64,000 nt of DNA from a bacterium (GTDB taxonomy: Bacteria; ARS69): contig JALGZR010000004.1 of NCBI GenBank assembly GCA_025774805.1, positions 1 to 64,000 of the forward strand, given 5' to 3'. The translations under genes were made by a program, and so were the position numbers. Below the pieces are notes generated by a model. That model saw only the letters and a list, made by a program, of their open reading frames with translations, did no database searches and was not told where the DNA came from. Positions 8,560 to 18,167 of this stretch are shown piece after piece (position 1 is the stretch's first letter; every line of letters begins with the position of its first letter).

Positions 8560-8870
8560 TCCGGGCTAGCCCGCCGATCTCACCAGCCTCTGCTGCGACG
8601 GCGACAAAGGCGCGCCCGGCTTCGTCGCTGCGAGGCCTCCGCCCTGCGACGGAGCTGCAGCCCCGCCTCCGGCGAAAGCCCCCCAGCTTCTCGCCCGACG
8701 AGCCTGTCCGCAGCCTCGCGACGAGCCTGGGGAGAAGTGCGGGTTAGCGGTCTGCAATACACGGCCCGACGGTCCTTCGTGATTCTTCCGGTGCGTTCGC
8801 CGAAAGCAGCCGAGCTTGACCGGCCGGATTCTTGCCGCCAGCTTGCACTTCGCAGGACCCGAGTGATATC
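8560..8870. other. Intergenic region before the C25 peptidase gene
   Basis: The region holds repeat copy A (8565-8748) followed by about 120 bp of unique sequence. A TTGACC at 8816-8821 could be a -35 box for the downstream gene, but the -10 candidate 17 bases later (CAGCTT) is poor. No other feature is seen. Confidence 0.45.
8565..8748. repeat. Full-length copy (A) of the dispersed TIR repeat
   Basis: This 184-bp element begins GCTAGCCCGCCGATCTCACC and ends with the inverted GGGGAGAAGTGCGGGTTAGC. The inner parts (CTTCGTCG, CCGCCCTGCGAC, GGCGAAAGCCCCCC, CGCGACGAGCCTG) align along the whole length with the copies at 21989-22171 and, inverted, 15201-15368. No protein gene lies inside. It sits directly after the comF-like gene. 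Confidence 0.75.
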
Positions 8871-11800
8871 ATGATCTCGACTGCTGGCCCGGTCACGCCG
8901 TCACGCCACCGCCTCTCGCCCTGGCGCCAGATACCCGTGCGATTCGCGTATCCGCTTCTCGGTCTCAGCGTAGCGATTCTCTCCGCCCCGTTCCCTGCGT
9001 GGGGGTCTCCCTCCAACGCCCCGACGGGGTCCCGGGTGAGTGACGCCGAGTGGCGTCGCCTCGAACGGCTTCCCTCGGCACGAATCGACCTCCCGCCCGG
9101 CCCCGGGTCCGTCCTGAGGGCGCGGCGCGAGTTGCGCTATCTGGATGTCCACGAGGACACGCGGTTCGCTCCCACCGAAGAGCCCTCTCCGGAGGGGACT
9201 CCGGTCGAGCAGGTCATCGTGACGAGTGACTGGCTCGCCGGCGCCTTCCAGCTGATGGCGGATCGAGAGACGATGCGGGGCATTCCCACGGTCGTCCGAA
9301 CCGTCTCCTGGATCGAGGGCCGGTATCCCGGCGCCGACGGGCCGGCGCGCATCCGGACGTTCCTGCGCGATGCGTACGATTCCTGGGGCACGCGGTACGT
9401 GGTCCTGGGGGGGAACACGGAACACGTCCCCACCCGGTACGTGCAGTGGGAGCAGGAGCAGATCGCCACGGACCTGTACTACCAGTGCCTCGATCGGGAG
9501 TGGAACGAGGACGGGGACGCATTGTACGGCGAGGCCCTCAGGGCCGAGGATCTGAACGGATACGTCAACGATCTGGCGGTCGACGCGGGCGGCGATCTGT
9601 GGGTCGCGACCTACCACGGGCTCGTGGTCTACGATGAATCGGTCGTGGACCTCCACGACGTCAGCACCGGTCTGCCGTCGGACGAGATTCAGGCCGTGGA
9701 CATCGCCCCCGACGGAACCGTCTGGGTGGCGACCGGGGCGGGGATCGCCCGCCGGACCGGGGGGTCCTGGACCGTCTGGACGACCGCCGACGGTCTCCCG
9801 AGCGATCTCGGAACGGATGTCGTGGCCGTCTCCGCGGGCGAGGCGTGGGTCTCGACGTTTTTGGGCATCGCACACTTCGACGGTCTCGTCTGGACGAGTT
9901 GGGGCATGGAGGAGGGAATCCCGGAACCGCTCGTGAGCGGGATCGCTCTCAACGGCAGTGCGGTCTGGATGATCACGTCGCAGGGGGCGGTGAAGCTCGA
10001 GGCAGAGCAGATCGACATCTTCAACACGACGAACTCGGGCATCCTGTCCCACTGGCTGCTCACGGTCGCGGTCGACGACTCGGGGAACGTCTGGTTCGGC
10101 CACTCCGACAACTACTTCGCCGAGGGAGGCCTCTCCCGATTCGACGGGGTCTCCTGGACGACCGACGACTTCCCGGCCCGGGGTGGTCTATCGATCCACG
10201 ACTTCGAGTTCCTCTCCGGCGGGAACGGGTTCTGGGCCGCCACGGGACAGGGGCTCCTGCATCGGGATACGGGCGCCGACACGCTCTACGGCCCCGAGAA
10301 CGGCCTCGCGGGCATGGAGCAGTACTCGGTGGTCGATCGGGGCGGCGGAGAGATCGCGGTCGGCGGGGCGGAAGGGGTGTCGATGGGCACTCCCGGGAAC
10401 TGGACGATCCTGGACGAGACGAACGGCCTTCCCATCGGCGTCGTCGACTACGACGACATCGACCTGCTGCCGGAGCTCGCGGTCGCGAGAATCCCCGCCG
10501 TCGACTCGACGGAGGTGGCGCTCTACTTCCAGAAGCTGCGGGACTACCGGGCCGGGCTGAACGTCGACCGGGTGGATCACGCCCTGTTCATGGGCGAGAT
10601 GCTGTTCGAGGGCGTCGACGGAAAGGACTTCTGTCTCGCGGCCAAGGCCGAGTTCCCCGTCTCGTTCTCCTTCGAGGAGCTCTACGAGACCGACGGCACG
10701 CTCGACGCGGCCGCCGCGCTCGCGGCCCTGGACTACGGTCCCGGATACGTCGTGCAGGTCGCCCACGGGTCCTATGACGTCATCGGAGTCGGTCCCGGAC
10801 TCGAGCTGCTCTTCAACTCCGACCTCGACGGGATCGATTCCGGGGGCCGCTTCAGCTTCTACGATGTCTACTCCTGCAACACCGGGGGCTTCGACCAGGA
10901 CTGCTCGATGGAGCACCTCCTGCTCAACCCGAACGGCGGTGCCATCGGCACCGTCTCCAACACGCGCGAGGCGCACCCCGGCGCGGATGCCAAGCTGAGT
11001 GAGGCGTTCTTCACCGCGCTGTTCGCGTCGACCTCCTCGGAGCCCTGCACCGTGATGCGCGAGGTCATCGAACAGGCCGTCACGGACGATCCCGATACCT
11101 ACCGCCTCATGAACGGGACGCGCCGTGCGCTCCTGACACGAAGCTACCTCGGGGCGGCGACGCTCTCCCTCTGGAGAGATGCACCGGCCCCGCTGGCCGT
11201 CACCCACCCGGCGACCGTTCCCTTCCGGCGCGCCGACTTCTCGTTGACCGTGACCGATTCGACGAGCGGTCAGCCGATCGACGGCGCGCTCGTCTGTCTC
11301 TCGAAGGGGATCGAGGACTACGCCTTCGGTCGGACCGATTCGACCGGATCGATCACGTTCGATTTCCGTCCGGAGAGCGCGGGGTCGGTCACCGTCTTCG
11401 TGAGCGCACCCGAGTACGCTCACTACGAGGGATCCGCCGCCGTCGACGCGGCCTCCGGGCCGAATCCGGTGGCGGAGGGTTGGCAGCTCCTGAGTCCGCC
11501 GGGTCGCGCGTTTCCCGACACCGACTGGACCATCTCCCTGGGGGTCCGGAACTTCGGCGAGGCGAGCTTGGGCGGCTGGACCCTGACGCTGACGACCCCC
11601 CACCCGGAGATCACGATCATCGACAGCTCGGGCACGCTCGATGAGCTGGGGGCGGGGGCCTTCGCCTGGACGTCCGGCTTTCCGATTCGTCTGAGCTCGG
11701 CGCTGCCGGACAGCACGGAGTTCACGCTGAGCCTCCACGGAACCGGGCCGCCGGGGAACTTCGACGAGGAGTACGTTCTCACCGCCTCGAAACCGGGTCT

Positions 11801-13967
11801 GGCCCTGGACGGACTGACCGTGAACGGTGTGACGATCCGACCCCGGATCACGAACACCGGAAGCGCGGCCACGGGCCCGCTCACCGGCACGCTGCGGTCC
11901 GTGGGATCCGGCACGGTCATCGATTCGCTCGGAGCGGGTCCGTCGGCGGATCCGGGTCAGACCGTCGAGTTCACCGACGGATTCGACGTGTTGGGAGAGC
12001 TGGAGGATCGATTCGAGCTCCGGGTCATCGCCTCGGACGGTACGGAGCTCGTCCGAGACATCGACCGGGAGAGTCCCGCGGGTGTGACCTCCGCCATGAG
12101 CGAACCGCTCGACACGGGAGCCCGCCTCACCTGGGACGCGAGCCCGTCCCCGGATCTGGCGGGATACCGCGTTCTCGGCCGCGACAACGGGGGGCCCTGG
12201 GTCGATGAGTTCAGTCACCTCGTGACTCAGGGGGGGCAGGCCGAGGTGTCGTTCGGGCGCGCCGCCCGGCGCGACTTCCTGGTCCTGGCCGTCGACAGCT
12301 CCGGACACGAGAGCGCCGATTCCAGCTTCATCGAAGCGTACTCCTCGCCGGAGACCATGCCGGGTTGGCCCCTGCAGCTCATCTCACAGGTCGGGCCGTC
12401 CCCGATCGTCGCGGTCGACCTCGACGGCGACGGAGTCAAGGAGATCCTCCTCGGATCGATGTGGGAAGCGAACTCCGTCCACGTGTTCCGACTCGACGGA
12501 ACGGAGTGGAACGACGGAGATCAGGACTCCGGAACTCCAGGGATCTTCGGCGAGACGGACGGGCGCATCCACGCGACGCCCCTCGCCGTCGACATCGACG
12601 GAGACCAGCAGATGGAGATCTTCGCCGGCTCGTTCGACGGATTCGTCTACGGCTGGCGCACCGACGGACCGGCGGGCGTGCCTCCCCCCGACCTGCCCGG
12701 CTGGCCGGTCGACCACAACCTCGCGGCGGTACGGAACTCCCCCGTCGCCGGCGATCTCGACGGAGACCAGGAGCTCGAGATCGTGACCGTCTGCACGGAC
12801 GCCCGCGTTCGGGCGTACGAGACCAACGGCACGCTGATGAGCGGCTGGCCGTACGAGACGGGCCAGGGGAATCTCGGATCCACTCCGGCGGTCCACGACC
12901 TGAACGGGGACAGCCTGGAGGACCTCGTGTTCGGTGCGACCGACAGTACGCTGTGCGTGGTCTCGGGCAACGGCTCGGATCTTCCCGGGTGGCCCGTGCA
13001 CCTCGGGGCGAAAGTCCTGTGTAGCCCGGTCCTCGCCGACGTCGACGGCGACGAGGACATGGAGATCTTCGTCCAGGATCGCAACGGGCTGGCCTGGGGA
13101 TTCCAGCACGACGATCAGGACACCACCCCGGGTCCGGACGTCCTTCCGGGTTGGCCGGTCCAGCTCGCACAGCTGGACGTGACACCGCCGTCGCCCGCCC
13201 TGGCCGACCTGGACGCCGACTCCGTTCCCGAGATCGTGTTCGGCACGTCCGAGGAGCTCGCCATCCTTCGTGCCGACGGAACGCCTTTCCCCGGCTGGCC
13301 TGCGAACGTCACGTCCGACGTGAGGAACTCTCCGGTCATCGCCGACATCGACGGAAACGGGGAGCTGGACGTCATCGTCGGAACCGGGGAGTGGAAGCTC
13401 GAGGCGTACCACCTCGACGGCACCGTCGTTCCGGGTTGGCCGCGCCGCTTCTACGAGGCGCCGAAGTCGACTCCCTTCGTCGGGGACTTCGATGGGGACG
13501 GAGATCTCGACATGGTCCTCGGCTCGGACGACCGGTGGATTCGCGTTCTCGATCTGGACGCACCGGCGCTCCCGGGCTCGGCCCCGTGGCCGGGCTACCA
13601 CGGATCCGCCGACCAACGCGGCGTGTACTTCCCGACGCCCACGCTTCCCACCGACGTCACCCTCGAGATCCCCGCACCCCTCCCGGGGCGATTCGCTCTG
13701 CTGCCGGCCGCCCCGAACCCGTTCCGCGCCGCCACCGACCTCCGTTTCGCGCTGCCCCGGCAGACCCTCGTCAGACTCGACGTCTATGCGGTCGACGGGC
13801 GTCGCGTCGCGACCCCTCTCGCCGGCGAGCTCCTCCCCGCGGGCGTCCACACCGTCGCCTGGAACGGGCGCGACCGGGCGAACCGCCCCGTCGCCTCCGG
13901 CGTCTACTTCCTGCGCCTCCGGGCGGGGTCGGAGACCCGGACGGGGAAGGTGTTGCGCCTACGCTAG
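8871..13967 (+). CDS. Secreted gingipain-like C25 peptidase with inserted beta-propeller and FG-GAP repeats
   Basis: This is a predicted exported cysteine peptidase of 1698 residues. After a signal peptide (about 20-48), the N-terminal half of a C25 domain runs from about 114 to 228, with VIVTSDW and GGNTEHVP strands and a TDLYY segment. It is interrupted by about 290 residues of propeller repeats (WVATGAGIAR-type, GLPSD turns). The domain resumes at YDDIDLLPELAVARIP (about 526) with the catalytic pair His632 (VAHGS) and Cys669 (YSCNTGG). Ig-like domains follow, then FG-GAP/VCBS-type repeats (LDGDGVKEI, about 1163-1583) and a FlgD-like sorting tail (about 1617-1698). ATG 8871 was chosen because it just precedes the signal peptide; no strong ribosome site is seen. 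Substrate is unknown. Confidence 0.85.
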   Translation: MISTAGPVTPSRHRLSPWRQIPVRFAYPLLGLSVAILSAPFPAWGSPSNAPTGSRVSDAEWRRLERLPSARIDLPPGPGSVLRARRELRYLDVHEDTRFAPTEEPSPEGTPVEQVIVTSDWLAGAFQLMADRETMRGIPTVVRTVSWIEGRYPGADGPARIRTFLRDAYDSWGTRYVVLGGNTEHVPTRYVQWEQEQIATDLYYQCLDREWNEDGDALYGEALRAEDLNGYVNDLAVDAGGDLWVATYHGLVVYDESVVDLHDVSTGLPSDEIQAVDIAPDGTVWVATGAGIARRTGGSWTVWTTADGLPSDLGTDVVAVSAGEAWVSTFLGIAHFDGLVWTSWGMEEGIPEPLVSGIALNGSAVWMITSQGAVKLEAEQIDIFNTTNSGILSHWLLTVAVDDSGNVWFGHSDNYFAEGGLSRFDGVSWTTDDFPARGGLSIHDFEFLSGGNGFWAATGQGLLHRDTGADTLYGPENGLAGMEQYSVVDRGGGEIAVGGAEGVSMGTPGNWTILDETNGLPIGVVDYDDIDLLPELAVARIPAVDSTEVALYFQKLRDYRAGLNVDRVDHALFMGEMLFEGVDGKDFCLAAKAEFPVSFSFEELYETDGTLDAAAALAALDYGPGYVVQVAHGSYDVIGVGPGLELLFNSDLDGIDSGGRFSFYDVYSCNTGGFDQDCSMEHLLLNPNGGAIGTVSNTREAHPGADAKLSEAFFTALFASTSSEPCTVMREVIEQAVTDDPDTYRLMNGTRRALLTRSYLGAATLSLWRDAPAPLAVTHPATVPFRRADFSLTVTDSTSGQPIDGALVCLSKGIEDYAFGRTDSTGSITFDFRPESAGSVTVFVSAPEYAHYEGSAAVDAASGPNPVAEGWQLLSPPGRAFPDTDWTISLGVRNFGEASLGGWTLTLTTPHPEITIIDSSGTLDELGAGAFAWTSGFPIRLSSALPDSTEFTLSLHGTGPPGNFDEEYVLTASKPGLALDGLTVNGVTIRPRITNTGSAATGPLTGTLRSVGSGTVIDSLGAGPSADPGQTVEFTDGFDVLGELEDRFELRVIASDGTELVRDIDRESPAGVTSAMSEPLDTGARLTWDASPSPDLAGYRVLGRDNGGPWVDEFSHLVTQGGQAEVSFGRAARRDFLVLAVDSSGHESADSSFIEAYSSPETMPGWPLQLISQVGPSPIVAVDLDGDGVKEILLGSMWEANSVHVFRLDGTEWNDGDQDSGTPGIFGETDGRIHATPLAVDIDGDQQMEIFAGSFDGFVYGWRTDGPAGVPPPDLPGWPVDHNLAAVRNSPVAGDLDGDQELEIVTVCTDARVRAYETNGTLMSGWPYETGQGNLGSTPAVHDLNGDSLEDLVFGATDSTLCVVSGNGSDLPGWPVHLGAKVLCSPVLADVDGDEDMEIFVQDRNGLAWGFQHDDQDTTPGPDVLPGWPVQLAQLDVTPPSPALADLDADSVPEIVFGTSEELAILRADGTPFPGWPANVTSDVRNSPVIADIDGNGELDVIVGTGEWKLEAYHLDGTVVPGWPRRFYEAPKSTPFVGDFDGDGDLDMVLGSDDRWIRVLDLDAPALPGSAPWPGYHGSADQRGVYFPTPTLPTDVTLEIPAPLPGRFALLPAAPNPFRAATDLRFALPRQTLVRLDVYAVDGRRVATPLAGELLPAGVHTVAWNGRDRANRPVASGVYFLRLRAGSETRTGKVLRLR

Positions 13968-14561
13968 ACGGTTCCGGCGCGGCGCGGGACCGGGTACTCC
14001 CGTCGCTCAACCTCGCTCCGGCATCACGCCTCCGCTCGGATCGTGAAAGCCGCCTCCGCCCTCCCAGGCTCCGGCGTCTTTCGACGACGCGACGGCGGCA
14101 CCCGCACCCGCGCCGCCCCACCCGCGGCCCTCGCCCGGATTGACTTCGCGGGTGGGGGCCGGTATTATCGGCGGCTCAAGTGCTTGATTTCCGGACTCTT
14201 TCGCCCTGTACCGGAGGGAGTCACCGAGGAAGGACACCCTGGTGGACGGTCAACGTCCCCTTCGGCAGCGACTTGACGGGAGTTTCTCCACCCCACGCCC
14301 CGCTGGCTTTGCCCCGGCGATCCCGACGATCCTCGCGGGTCCCGGGTTCCGAACGCGTCCGGCGTCCGAGGGGGACGATCCGACCTCCGACCTGCCCCGG
14401 ACGAGACCGTTCAACCCGGTCCCCGCCTCGGACGAAACCGGGAAAGACACAGGGGGGAGGTCCCCGGAGAGATCGTCGAACGCCCGAGCCGGGGTCGGAG
14501 CCCGGCCCGAGACGAGAAGTCATCACGCCCGATATCCGACGGACATCCCACGGAGGAACAG
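13968..14561. other. 594-bp intergenic region upstream of cysC
   Basis: The first 170 bp after the peptidase gene show no feature. A good promoter lies at 14140-14168, leaving a leader of about 385 bases before cysC. The leader is GC-rich with several short inverted segments. No SAM, T-box, cobalamin or other riboswitch core could be recognised by eye. The short open frames here lack ribosome sites and are not called. Confidence 0.5.
14140..14168 (+). promoter_or_regulatory. Sigma70-type promoter upstream of cysC
   Basis: TTGACT (14140-14145, five of six consensus bases) is followed after exactly 17 bases by TATTAT (14163-14168, five of six). This is the best-matching promoter seen in the window. 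Transcription would begin near 14175, giving an unusually long leader of about 385 nt before cysC. Confidence 0.6.
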
Positions 14562-15158
14562 ATGGACTACCCCGGTTTCACGATCTGGTTTACGGGCCTT
14601 CCGTGCTCCGGTAAATCCACGATCGCGGTGCTGCTCGGAGAGGCGATCCGGAGAGAGCGGAACATGGTCGAGGTGCTCGACGGTGATGTCATCCGGACGA
14701 ACCTCTCCAAGGGGCTCGGATTCAGTCGCGAGGACCGTGAGACGAACCTGAAGCGGATCGCGTTCGTCTGCAACCTCCTCACCCGGAACGGCGTGCCGAA
14801 CATCGCCGCGGCGATCTCTCCGTTCGAAAACGTCCGCGAGTGGTGCCGCGATCTCATCGGCGACCACTTCATCGAGGTCTACACCCGCTGCCCGGTCGAA
14901 AAGTGCATCGAGCGCGATGTCAAGGGCATGTACAAGAAGGCGCTGGCGGGGGAGATCAAGGGATTCACGGGGATCGACGACCCGTTCGACGATCCGATCG
15001 ATCCCGAGGTCGTCTGTGACACCGACCAGGAGACCCCCGAGGAGTCGACGGCCAAGATCCTCGACCATCTCCGGAAGGAGGGATACCTTCCGGCGCGGGG
15101 ATCCACGAACGGTTCGGGAAACCGCGCCGGCGTGCAGGAGGCGGCCGGGGCGGAGTAG
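14562..15158 (+). CDS. cysC: Adenylyl-sulfate kinase CysC
   Basis: APS kinase phosphorylates adenosine 5'-phosphosulfate to PAPS, the sulfuryl donor, in the cytoplasm. The 198-residue product has the P-loop GLPCSGKS (residues 12-19), the LDGD segment (about 39-42), the acidic-aromatic EDRETN helix and the ISPF loop (about 86-89) at the APS-binding site. About 20 extra polar residues form the C-terminus. GGAGG lies 5 bp before the ATG. It is not in an operon with sulfate adenylyltransferase genes in this window. PAPS made here could serve sulfation of surface glycans, but no sulfotransferase is seen. Confidence 0.93.
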   Translation: MDYPGFTIWFTGLPCSGKSTIAVLLGEAIRRERNMVEVLDGDVIRTNLSKGLGFSREDRETNLKRIAFVCNLLTRNGVPNIAAAISPFENVREWCRDLIGDHFIEVYTRCPVEKCIERDVKGMYKKALAGEIKGFTGIDDPFDDPIDPEVVCDTDQETPEESTAKILDHLRKEGYLPARGSTNGSGNRAGVQEAAGAE

Positions 15159-15200
15159 CGGGATCGTGAGCACCACCCTCGACTCACACCTCGAGCCAGG

Positions 15201-15368
15201 TCCGCATTCCTCACCGGGCTCGTCGCGAGGCTTTGGATCGTCGTGTTTGGCGAGGAGACGGGGTGCTTTCGCCCGAGGCTAGGGCCCGGTCGCGGGCGGA
15301 GGTGCCGCAGCGACGAAGCCAGGCGCGGCGAGCCGCTGGCGCAGCAGAGGCTGGTGAGGTATGCAGGC
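15201..15368. repeat. Full-length copy (C) of the dispersed TIR repeat, inverted
   Basis: Read on the minus strand this 168-bp stretch begins GCCTGCATACCTCACCAGCC and ends CCCGGTGAGGAATGCGGA, colinear with copies A and B. Its plus-strand right end contains the ATG used by the small gene starting at 15361. Confidence 0.75.
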
Positions 15369-15771
15369 CGGTTGGGTTCCCGCCCTGACGGCGACCTTTC
15401 TCATTCTCGCCGCCCTCTGGCTGGGGGGGGCTCCGTTCGATCTCCCCGACCGCGATACGCCCGAGATCGAGCTGTTCGGACCTCGGGGCGATCTCGACCG
15501 GTTTCCGGAGCAGTTCGAGTGGCGGCGCGTGGAGGGCGCGGAGTTCTACGACGTCTCGGTGATCCACGTTCCCCGGCCGGACGGCGCGCAGGGGACCCTC
15601 GTGTTTCGGCAGCGCGGCGTGACGAACGTGCTCCGGGTGTCGTTCGGCGAGGAGACGCTGCCTCCGTGGGGGGAGTTCCGCTGGGAGGTGCAGGCGTATC
15701 GGGCGAACCGGGTCCTGGCGGCCGGGCTCGGTTCGTTTCGCGTCGTGACGCCCCCGACCATTCCGGACTGA
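15361..15771 (+). CDS. Small membrane-anchored protein of unknown function
   Basis: The 136-residue product has one N-terminal hydrophobic segment (about residues 6-26), probably a membrane anchor or uncleaved signal. A soluble domain rich in beta strands follows; its FEWRRVEGAEFYDVSV pattern resembles a fibronectin III-like fold, with a second strand set ending FRWEVQAYRANRV. No enzyme motif is visible. The ATG and part of the ribosome-binding context (GGTGAGGT) belong to the end of the repeat at 15201-15368, so the present 5' end may be a by-product of repeat insertion. Composition matches neighbouring genes. Confidence 0.65.
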   Translation: MQAGWVPALTATFLILAALWLGGAPFDLPDRDTPEIELFGPRGDLDRFPEQFEWRRVEGAEFYDVSVIHVPRPDGAQGTLVFRQRGVTNVLRVSFGEETLPPWGEFRWEVQAYRANRVLAAGLGSFRVVTPPTIPD

Positions 15772-15853
15772 TTCCCGGTCGGCGCCCCTCACCGGCCTCT
15801 TCGCGCGGCTCCCGCCGTCGAGGCCGAGCCCGGTGGGTGACGAGGGCCGGCGA

Positions 15854-17914
15854 CTATTCCCCCTCCAGTCCGAGATCCCGCAGAAAGGCCTCGTTGTTCG
15901 GCTCTCGTCCCAGGAAGTTGCGGACGAGCTGATCGCCGTCGAGCGTTCCACCCTTCTCGTAGATCTCCCGCCGCCACCGCATCCCCACCTCGGGATTCAG
16001 AATCCCCGCCTCCTCGAACGCGGTGAACATGTCGTCGCCGAAGACCTTGGACCAGAGATAGCTGTAGTACGACGAGTCATAGCCGAAGAGGTGTCCGAAG
16101 CCCGCCTGCATGTGCGTTCCGGCGAGAGCGGGGAATCCGCAAATCGGGTGGAGCTCCTCCATGATCTTCGTCGTGTTCTTCCTCTCGCCCGCCTCGTGAT
16201 ACCTCAGATCGAGCGTGGCGTAGTACACCTGGCGGAGATACCGAATGCCCGAGTTCAGCTGTTTCGCGGCCACCAGGCCCTCGATCATCTCCCGGGGCAT
16301 CTTCTCTCCGGTCTCGAAGTGGGCCGCGAAGCGGTCCAGGACCTCCGGCGCCCAGATCCAGTGCTCGAGATTCTGCGAAGGCGCCTCCACGAAGTCGTGC
16401 TCCGTCTCCGTTCCCGTGAACCGGGTCAGCTCCGCCCGGGTCAGGACCTGGTGGAGGATATGTCCGAACTCGTGGAAAAGCGTTTCGACTTCCTCGTGGG
16501 TGAGAAGAGAAGGGGTCTCCTCGGTCGGCTTCGTGAGATTCGCCACGATCGCGGAGACCGGGAGCTGCCGGCGCCCGTCGAAGGTCCCTCCGCTCCGGAG
16601 CGGGAAGGCCGCAGCGTGTCCGAACTTCCCGTCCCGCGGGAAGAGATCGGTGTAAAAGAATCCGATTCGCTCGTCCGTGCCGGTGTCCCGGACTTCGAAG
16701 AGCTGCACGTCCTCCTGCCAGGTCTCCGGGTCGCTCACCTCCTCGTAGCGCAGCCCGAACATCTCCTGGGTGATGGCGAACATTCCGGTGAGGACCCGAT
16801 CGAGCGGGAAGTACTTCGAGATCTCGGCGGGATCGACGGCGAACTGCGTCCTCATCTGCTGGCTGTTCCAAAAGCGCCAGTCCCAGTAGTCGATCTGCCC
16901 GTCGGGGTCCGATTCCTCCGCCGGCTCCCGCATCGCGGCCAGGTCGGACTCGAGCTTCGGCCGGACCCGGCGCGAGAGGTCCTCCAGAAAGTCGAACACG
17001 CGCTGCGGATCCCCGGCCATCCGCACCTCGATCACGTAGTGGTTCCAGCTCGGATACTCGAGCCGCTTCGCGATCCTGTCGCGAAGCGAGATGGCCTCCT
17101 CGAGCAGTTCCACGTTTCGCGGGAACCCCTTGTTCCACGACTTCTCCAGGAGCGCGCGGCGCAGCTCGCCGTCCTCCGCGTTGGCCATGAACGGGAAGAG
17201 GTCGGGATAGTCGAGGCTGACCCAGTAGCTGCCGTTCTCCCTGCGCTCGAGCCCGGCCAGGTACTCTTCGGGCAGGCCGCCGGCGCGATCCGGGGGCACC
17301 TCGATGCCGTCCTTCCAGTCGGCGAGGTTCTGCTCGTACTCGAGACCCAGCTCGACGAGCCGTCTCTTCATCTCCTGGACCTCTTCCCGCACTTCGGGTC
17401 CCCGGCCGAATCCGTTGCGACGGTAGTCGCGCAGGGTGAAGTCGAGGAATCTCCTCCGCTCCCCCGTCGACTCCGCCGCCTCCGCGGTCCGGGAGTAGGC
17501 GAGCACCGCGTCGAAGACGTCTTCCCGGAAGCCGAGATCGACCGTGTACTTGTCCAGCCCCTCCTCCTGAGTTCGCGCCGCTTCGCGAAGATCGGGGTCG
17601 GGGGAGACGTAGCCGAGAAAGGCGTACTTGCCGAACGCCTGTCCGAGGAGGTCCTGGAGGCGGTGGAGGGGATAGAGCGTGTTCTCGAACGTCCGGTTCC
17701 CGTCCTCCACCGCGACGATGCCGTCCACGATCGCGTCGGCCTCCTCGATCGCCGCCGCGCACTCCTCTGCGACGATCGCTGCGGAGACATCGGGATAGGC
17801 GATGAGCGGGGCGGTTCTCGCCGTGAGCTCGGACGGCGGCGGCGCGTGCCCGAGGACGAGCGCGAGCCCTGCCGCGAGCGGGATCCGACGCAAGGGCACG
17901 GGAAAGGGAAACAC
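15854..17914 (-). CDS. M3-family oligoendopeptidase (exported)
   Basis: This zinc metallopeptidase of the M3 family (thimet oligopeptidase, Dcp, OpdA type) cleaves short peptides. The 686-residue product carries the HEFGH motif (His481, Glu482, His485) and the downstream third-ligand segment with FVEAPSQ. The GTG start, 7 bp after GAGGTG, places a hydrophobic export signal at about residues 8-27, so a periplasmic location is likely. The frame extends further upstream, but that part is low-complexity and lies in the divergent promoter region. A paralogue of identical length is encoded at 57820-59880. It is divergent from the epimerase gene. Confidence 0.9.
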   Translation of the reverse strand: MFPFPVPLRRIPLAAGLALVLGHAPPPSELTARTAPLIAYPDVSAAIVAEECAAAIEEADAIVDGIVAVEDGNRTFENTLYPLHRLQDLLGQAFGKYAFLGYVSPDPDLREAARTQEEGLDKYTVDLGFREDVFDAVLAYSRTAEAAESTGERRRFLDFTLRDYRRNGFGRGPEVREEVQEMKRRLVELGLEYEQNLADWKDGIEVPPDRAGGLPEEYLAGLERRENGSYWVSLDYPDLFPFMANAEDGELRRALLEKSWNKGFPRNVELLEEAISLRDRIAKRLEYPSWNHYVIEVRMAGDPQRVFDFLEDLSRRVRPKLESDLAAMREPAEESDPDGQIDYWDWRFWNSQQMRTQFAVDPAEISKYFPLDRVLTGMFAITQEMFGLRYEEVSDPETWQEDVQLFEVRDTGTDERIGFFYTDLFPRDGKFGHAAAFPLRSGGTFDGRRQLPVSAIVANLTKPTEETPSLLTHEEVETLFHEFGHILHQVLTRAELTRFTGTETEHDFVEAPSQNLEHWIWAPEVLDRFAAHFETGEKMPREMIEGLVAAKQLNSGIRYLRQVYYATLDLRYHEAGERKNTTKIMEELHPICGFPALAGTHMQAGFGHLFGYDSSYYSYLWSKVFGDDMFTAFEEAGILNPEVGMRWRREIYEKGGTLDGDQLVRNFLGREPNNEAFLRDLGLEGE

Positions 17915-17989
17915 AGGACACCTCGGGCATCGGGTTGAGGGCGCCGCGGTCCCTCCGGGCCGGTTTCCGCCCGGGAGGGACCGTCCATG

Positions 17990-18019
17990 TTGCCAGACGG
18001 GGCGAGGTCGGGCAATACT
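17990..18019 (+). promoter_or_regulatory. Candidate promoter for the epimerase operon
   Basis: TTGCCA (17990-17995) and AATACT (18014-18019) are separated by 18 bases, matching sigma70 boxes at five and four of six positions. Transcription would start about 140 bases before the epimerase ATG. The minus strand of the same segment shows TTGCCC with CAACAT 17 bases away. The two divergent promoters may therefore overlap. Confidence 0.42.
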
Positions 18020-18167
18020 CGCCCGCGCCCCGTCCTCCGGGGGTCGACCGAGGCTTTTTCCGGGGGGCGTTCTTGTGCATCTTGGGCATTGGTGACCGCC
18101 CCTCCGGGACGATGGGGAGAGGGCCGAGACCTCCCGTCCCCCCGGGAGCGGGGGAGAAGACCGCAAC

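Noticed and set aside
8565-8762. Coding sequence inside the repeat copies
   Set aside because: Frames through copies A, B and C are not conserved between copies, and indels shift them, so the repeat is not protein-coding.
14175-14561. SAM-type or T-box riboswitch in the cysC leader
   Set aside because: I looked for conserved cores and found none; only unspecific short inverted segments are present.
14043-14751. Small proteins upstream of and overlapping cysC
   Set aside because: The short frames have no ribosome site and arginine/proline-rich composition typical of non-coding GC-rich DNA.
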